A stretch of 9,919 nt of DNA from Firmicutes bacterium CAG:552 (GTDB lineage: Bacteria > Bacillota > Clostridia > Christensenellales > Pumilibacteraceae), in NCBI GenBank assembly GCA_000435495.1, contig FR884032.1, positions 1-9,919 of the forward strand, in the 5' to 3' direction. Below the pieces are notes generated by a model. The model did not search any database, was not told the origin of the DNA, and worked only from the letters and a program-made list of their open reading frames with translations. The position numbers were made by a program, and so were the translations under genes. This document shows positions 7,732 to 9,919 of this stretch, piece by piece. Each line of letters starts with the position of its first letter. Positions within the stretch are counted from its first letter, which is position 1.

Positions 7732-8766
7732 TTATTTTGTCCAATCCAAAATTATCTTACCGCTCTTTTTGCTGTTCATAAGGTCGAAACCCTGTTTAAA
7801 CTCGGTGTAAGGAAGACGGTGAGTAATAATTTTGCTTATATCCAAGCCGCTCTGGAGCATGGTTGTCATCTTTCTCCACGTCTCGAATACCTTTCTGCCG
7901 TAAATACCCTGCAAATGCAAGCACTTAAATATGAACTTATCCCATTCGATGCCGCCGTTTATGCCGAGGCCGAGCAAAGCAATCTTGCCGCCGTTGATCA
8001 TATTGTCGATCATCTGGTTGAGAGCGTTACCGTTACCGCTCATTTCGAGACCGACGCCGAATCCGTCGGTCATGCCGAGCGAACGCTGAACGTCTTTAAG
8101 GTCGGTAGTTTTGGTATTAACGGTTACGACTCCGGGTACTACCTGTTTTGCAAATTCCAATCTCCAATCGGAAGTGTTGGTAATTACTACGTGTCTTGCG
8201 CCTACGTGCTTGCAGATAGCCGCAGCCATTATGCCTATCGGACCTGCGCCGGTAATAAGAACGTCCTCGCCTATCATGGGGTAAGCCAAAGCGGTGTGAG
8301 TTGCGTTTCCGAACGGATCGAAAATAGCGTACATCTCCTCGGGAATATCTTTGTCGCATTTCCAAAGATTGGACAAAGGTATTGCCGCATACTCGGCAAA
8401 AATGCCGTTACGATTTACGCCGATACCCTGCGCAGTCGGGCAAAGATGCTTTAACCCTTCTTTACAGTTACGGCAGTGTCCGCAGGTAACGTGACCTTCG
8501 GCGCTTACCAAATCGCCCACTTTAAACTCTGGCGAATTACCCTTTATCTCAACGATTTCGCCCACGAACTCATGACCGATGATCATCGGAGTTTTGATAG
8601 TCTGCTGAGCCCACTGGTTCCAGTTGTAAATATGCACGTCGGTGCCGCAAATAGCGGTTTTGTGTATTTTTACAAGAGCTTCTCCCTCTTTTATTACGGG
8701 TACTTCGGCTTGTTCGAGCACGAGACCCACATCGGGATATTTTTTTACCAACGCATCCATTTTCAT
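7732..8766 (-). CDS. tdh: L-threonine 3-dehydrogenase, zinc-dependent MDR type
   Basis: Oxidises L-threonine to 2-amino-3-ketobutyrate with a pyridine nucleotide, the first step of the operon's pathway. It is 344 residues (E. coli Tdh is 341). The N-terminal catalytic domain has ICGTDVHIYNW with catalytic-zinc C40, GHEFVGE with H65 and E66, and the structural-zinc cysteines C95, C98, C101 and C109 in GHVTCGHCRNCKEGLKHLC. IFDPFGNATHTAL (148-160) is characteristic of true threonine dehydrogenases. The Rossmann domain has TGAGPIGIMAAA (172-183) and the later GLEMSGNGNAL; GIYGRKVFETW (287-297) is also Tdh-specific. The residue ending the second Rossmann strand is N197 in VVITNTSDWRL, where E. coli Tdh has Asp, so NAD selectivity may differ. 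The start at 8766 is chosen because GGAGG lies 9 bases upstream; the in-frame ATG two codons later would be 15 bases away. First gene of the operon, downstream of a consensus promoter. Confidence 0.97.
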   Translation of the reverse strand: MKMDALVKKYPDVGLVLEQAEVPVIKEGEALVKIHKTAICGTDVHIYNWNQWAQQTIKTPMIIGHEFVGEIVEIKGNSPEFKVGDLVSAEGHVTCGHCRNCKEGLKHLCPTAQGIGVNRNGIFAEYAAIPLSNLWKCDKDIPEEMYAIFDPFGNATHTALAYPMIGEDVLITGAGPIGIMAAAICKHVGARHVVITNTSDWRLEFAKQVVPGVVTVNTKTTDLKDVQRSLGMTDGFGVGLEMSGNGNALNQMIDNMINGGKIALLGLGINGGIEWDKFIFKCLHLQGIYGRKVFETWRKMTTMLQSGLDISKIITHRLPYTEFKQGFDLMNSKKSGKIILDWTK

Positions 8767-8860
8767 AGTTATATTCCTCCACGGCGGACAAATTCCGTCT
8801 ATTGCAAAAAATTACTTGTATGCGGCGATAAACCGCAAACTTACGTATAGACCGCCACAC
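8767..8860 (-). promoter_or_regulatory. 5' leader of the tdh operon with small hairpins
   Basis: Predicted untranslated leader of about 94 nt. It contains a 5-bp hairpin TGCGG/CCGCA with a 7-base loop (8837-8821). A second weak stem, CGGA/TCCG, lies just upstream of the Shine-Dalgarno. A GGCGG near the 5' end (about 8856-8852) could also pair with CCGCC next to the ribosome site, so two folds may compete. It shows no hallmark of the glycine riboswitch (gcvT motif), and no T-box or leader peptide was recognised. A regulatory role is inference only. Confidence 0.3.
8776..8780 (-). promoter_or_regulatory. Shine-Dalgarno site fixing the tdh start
   Basis: On the minus strand this reads GGAGG, 9 bases before the ATG at 8766-8764. 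It favours that ATG over the second in-frame ATG at 8760-8758. Confidence 0.8.
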
Positions 8861-8866
8861 TCAATC

Positions 8867-8896
8867 ATTATAATATTTTTGCCACGTCGTTGTCAA
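8867..8896 (-). promoter_or_regulatory. Consensus sigma-70/SigA-type promoter of the tdh-gcvPB operon
   Basis: The minus strand shows a perfect -35 hexamer TTGACA (8896-8891) and a perfect -10 hexamer TATAAT (8872-8867), separated by 18 bases. Transcription would begin near 8860 and give a leader of about 94 nt before tdh. It is the only strong promoter-like pair seen upstream of the eight-gene block. A near-perfect promoter suggests high basal expression or control by a repressor or by the leader; no operator could be identified with confidence. Confidence 0.8.
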
Positions 8897-8927
8897 TGAA
8901 TATACGGCAAATATGAGGCCGCAAGAC

Positions 8928-9059
8928 AAAAAAATAGCCGACGAAAAGACTGATAAAGCCCCTCCGGCGGCCGATAATTTTATTTAAATGTTCGTTTGTC
9001 GGTTATTTAGTTTTAAATAGCGTTTTGCCTTCGACCGACAAAACGACTCGACGTCGGCT
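8928..9059 (-). terminator. Probable recR terminator with a large structured loop
   Basis: On the minus strand, AGCCGACG (9059-9052) is exactly complementary to CGTCGGCT (8943-8936). The second arm is followed by A and then seven T's (8934-8928), as in an intrinsic terminator. The two arms are separated by 108 bases, far more than a normal terminator loop, but that interval is itself folded by the inverted repeats at 8992-9046. A weaker local pairing GCCG/CGGC using the same final arm is also possible. The structure begins 27 bases after the recR stop and ends 31 bp before the -35 of the next operon, which suits termination of the ybaB-recR transcript. It could instead be a discrete structured RNA. 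Confidence 0.5.
8992..9046 (-). repeat. Nested inverted repeats with alternative pairings
   Basis: Plus-strand TCGTTTGTCGGT (8992-9003) is the inverted repeat of ACCGACAAAACGA (9034-9046) with a one-base bulge. Inside the loop, TATTTA (9004-9009) and TAAATA (9014-9019) form a 6-bp hairpin with a four-base loop, directly abutting the outer stem. CGTTTTG (9021-9027) is a perfect inverted repeat of CAAAACG (9039-9045), with an 11-base loop. The segment at 9034-9046 can therefore pair with either partner but not both. The arrangement is seen directly; any switching function is inference. Confidence 0.6.
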
Positions 9060-9085
9060 GCGGTCGCTCGCTTGCTCCGAACAGA

Positions 9086-9670
9086 CTAAATTTCGGTGCG
9101 CTTGTCCAATGCCCGCTCCAAAGTAACTTCGTCGGCGTACTCGATGTCGCTGCCTATGCTTATACCCTGAGCCAGGCGGGTAACCCTAATGCCGAAGGAC
9201 TTGATAAGTCGTGCGAGATACATCGCAGTCGCTTCGCCCTCTACGTCGGGATTCGTAGCCATTATTACTTCTTTTACTCCGTCCAGTCGACTAAGCAGCG
9301 ATTTAATATTAAGATCGTCGGGTCCTCTGCCGTCCAACGGCGAAAGCGTGCCGTGCAAAACATGATAAACACCCTCAAAGGCCCCGCCTTTTTCTATAGC
9401 GAGAACGTCTTTAGGGTAAGCGACAACGCAAATCACCGACTTGTCTCGCTTTTTGCAAATGTCGCAAACGTCGTTTTCGGTAAAGAATCCGCATTCGCTG
9501 CAAAATTTTACGTTGCGTTTTACGTCCGTTATCGCCCGACAAAATTCGTTTGCCTGCTCTTCGGACATATCTATCACTGCGTAAGCATACCTTTGCGCAG
9601 TTTTTTGTCCGACGCCAGGCAGCGAACAAAACATGCCGATAAGTTTTTCGATACTTGCAGGCTGTCTCAT
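9086..9670 (-). CDS. recR: Recombination mediator protein RecR
   Basis: Acts with RecF/RecO in loading RecA onto single-stranded gaps during recombinational repair. It is 194 residues, close to the usual 198-201. The N-terminal helix-hairpin-helix has LPGVGQKTAQR (17-27), the four-cysteine zinc motif is C57, C60, C69 and C72 in FCSECGFFTENDVCDIC, and a Toprim domain runs from about 79 (VICVVAYPKDVLAIEKGG) through GTLSPLDGRGPDDL and ATNPDVEGEATAMYLARL. The C-terminus SDIEYADEVTLERALDKR is standard. A84 occupies the place where many RecR proteins have an acidic Toprim residue; some family members vary here too (B. subtilis has Gln), so the protein is probably active. The ATG overlaps the ybaB stop as ATGA, indicating translational coupling. 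No good Shine-Dalgarno is visible, consistent with coupling. Confidence 0.97.
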   Translation of the reverse strand: MRQPASIEKLIGMFCSLPGVGQKTAQRYAYAVIDMSEEQANEFCRAITDVKRNVKFCSECGFFTENDVCDICKKRDKSVICVVAYPKDVLAIEKGGAFEGVYHVLHGTLSPLDGRGPDDLNIKSLLSRLDGVKEVIMATNPDVEGEATAMYLARLIKSFGIRVTRLAQGISIGSDIEYADEVTLERALDKRTEI

Positions 9671-9919
9671 TTAAGCATACCGCCCATTGCGCCCACACCC
9701 GCAGGCATAAGTTCCTGTTCGAGCTCCTCCGCTGCGGCGAAAGCCTCGTTATACGCTGCCATAATAAGATCCTCGAGCATCTCCAGATCGTCCATGTCTA
9801 CCGCTTCCGGTTTTATCGAAAGACGCTGAAGCCTTTTTTTGCCGTCAATGGTAACCGAGACGAGACCGCCGCCCGCCTCTCCCGTAAGCTCGGTATCTTC
9901 GAGTTCGGCTTCGGCTGCC
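9667..9919 (-). CDS. YbaB/EbfC family nucleoid-associated protein (5' end beyond window)
   Basis: Small DNA-binding protein of the YbaB/EbfC family, usually about 100-110 residues and dimeric. The last 83 codons are present and the N-terminal helix is cut off by the window edge. Family signatures are LTGEAGGGLVSVTIDGKK, followed by RLSIKPEAVDMDD and LEMLEDLIMAAYNEAF, and the glycine- and methionine-rich tail GVGAMGGMLK. The stop TGA overlaps the recR ATG by four bases (ATGA). The order ybaB-recR, commonly with dnaX upstream, is one of the most conserved bacterial gene pairs. The pairing suggests a shared link to replication or repair, although the precise role of YbaB remains unclear. In this lineage the gene is often labelled only as a nucleoid-associated protein, so no symbol is given. 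Confidence 0.93.
   Translation of the reverse strand, partial: AAEAELEDTELTGEAGGGLVSVTIDGKKRLQRLSIKPEAVDMDDLEMLEDLIMAAYNEAFAAAEELEQELMPAGVGAMGGMLK

Noticed and set aside
8758..8760. Alternative tdh start at the second Met codon
   Set aside because: GGAGG is 9 bases from the first ATG but 15 from this one, so the upstream start is preferred.
1..9919. CRISPR array, insertion sequence, prophage, tRNA or rRNA
   Set aside because: No regularly spaced repeats, transposase or phage-like product, terminal inverted repeats or RNA gene sequences were seen; the window is almost fully occupied by conserved metabolic and repair genes.

Overview
All nine genes in this window lie on the minus strand, so transcription runs from high to low coordinates. 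The content is chromosomal housekeeping and amino-acid catabolism. No phage, transposon, CRISPR or tRNA signature was seen. The split P-protein of the glycine cleavage system (separate GcvPA and GcvPB), strong AAGGAG-type ribosome binding sites, very tight gene packing and moderate base composition all suggest an anaerobic Bacillota (Firmicutes) lineage, probably class Clostridia. A finer placement cannot be supported from the sequence alone.

Layout in the direction of transcription: (1) 9919-9086, the 3' part of a YbaB/EbfC nucleoid-associated protein gene, overlapping recR by ATGA. (2) 9085-8767, a 319-bp intergenic region. It holds an unusually elaborate inverted-repeat structure ending in seven T's (a probable recR terminator or structured RNA), then a perfect-consensus sigma-70-type promoter (TTGACA, 18 bases, TATAAT), then a roughly 94-nt leader with a good Shine-Dalgarno site. 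(3) 8766-1, an apparent eight-gene operon: tdh, kbl, lplA, lpdA, gcvT, gcvH, gcvPA, gcvPB (last gene cut by the window edge). Gene gaps in this block run from an 11-bp overlap to 57 bp, and no internal terminator is visible.

The operon reads as a complete catabolic line. Tdh oxidises L-threonine to 2-amino-3-ketobutyrate. Kbl cleaves this with CoA to glycine and acetyl-CoA. The glycine cleavage system (P = GcvPA+GcvPB, H = GcvH, T = GcvT, L = LpdA) converts glycine to CO2, NH3 and methylene-tetrahydrofolate and reduces a pyridine nucleotide. LplA supplies the lipoyl group that GcvH needs. The cell thus has threonine- or glycine-to-C1 conversion, with its own cofactor-loading enzyme, as one transcription unit.

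The points most worth a second look are: the replaced NAD-selecting acidic residues in both dehydrogenases of the operon (LpdA and Tdh), which may mean altered NAD/NADP preference; the nested, mutually exclusive hairpins between recR and tdh; and the threonine/glycine/lipoate gene fusion into one operon without a recognisable glycine riboswitch. I found no clearly unprecedented system.
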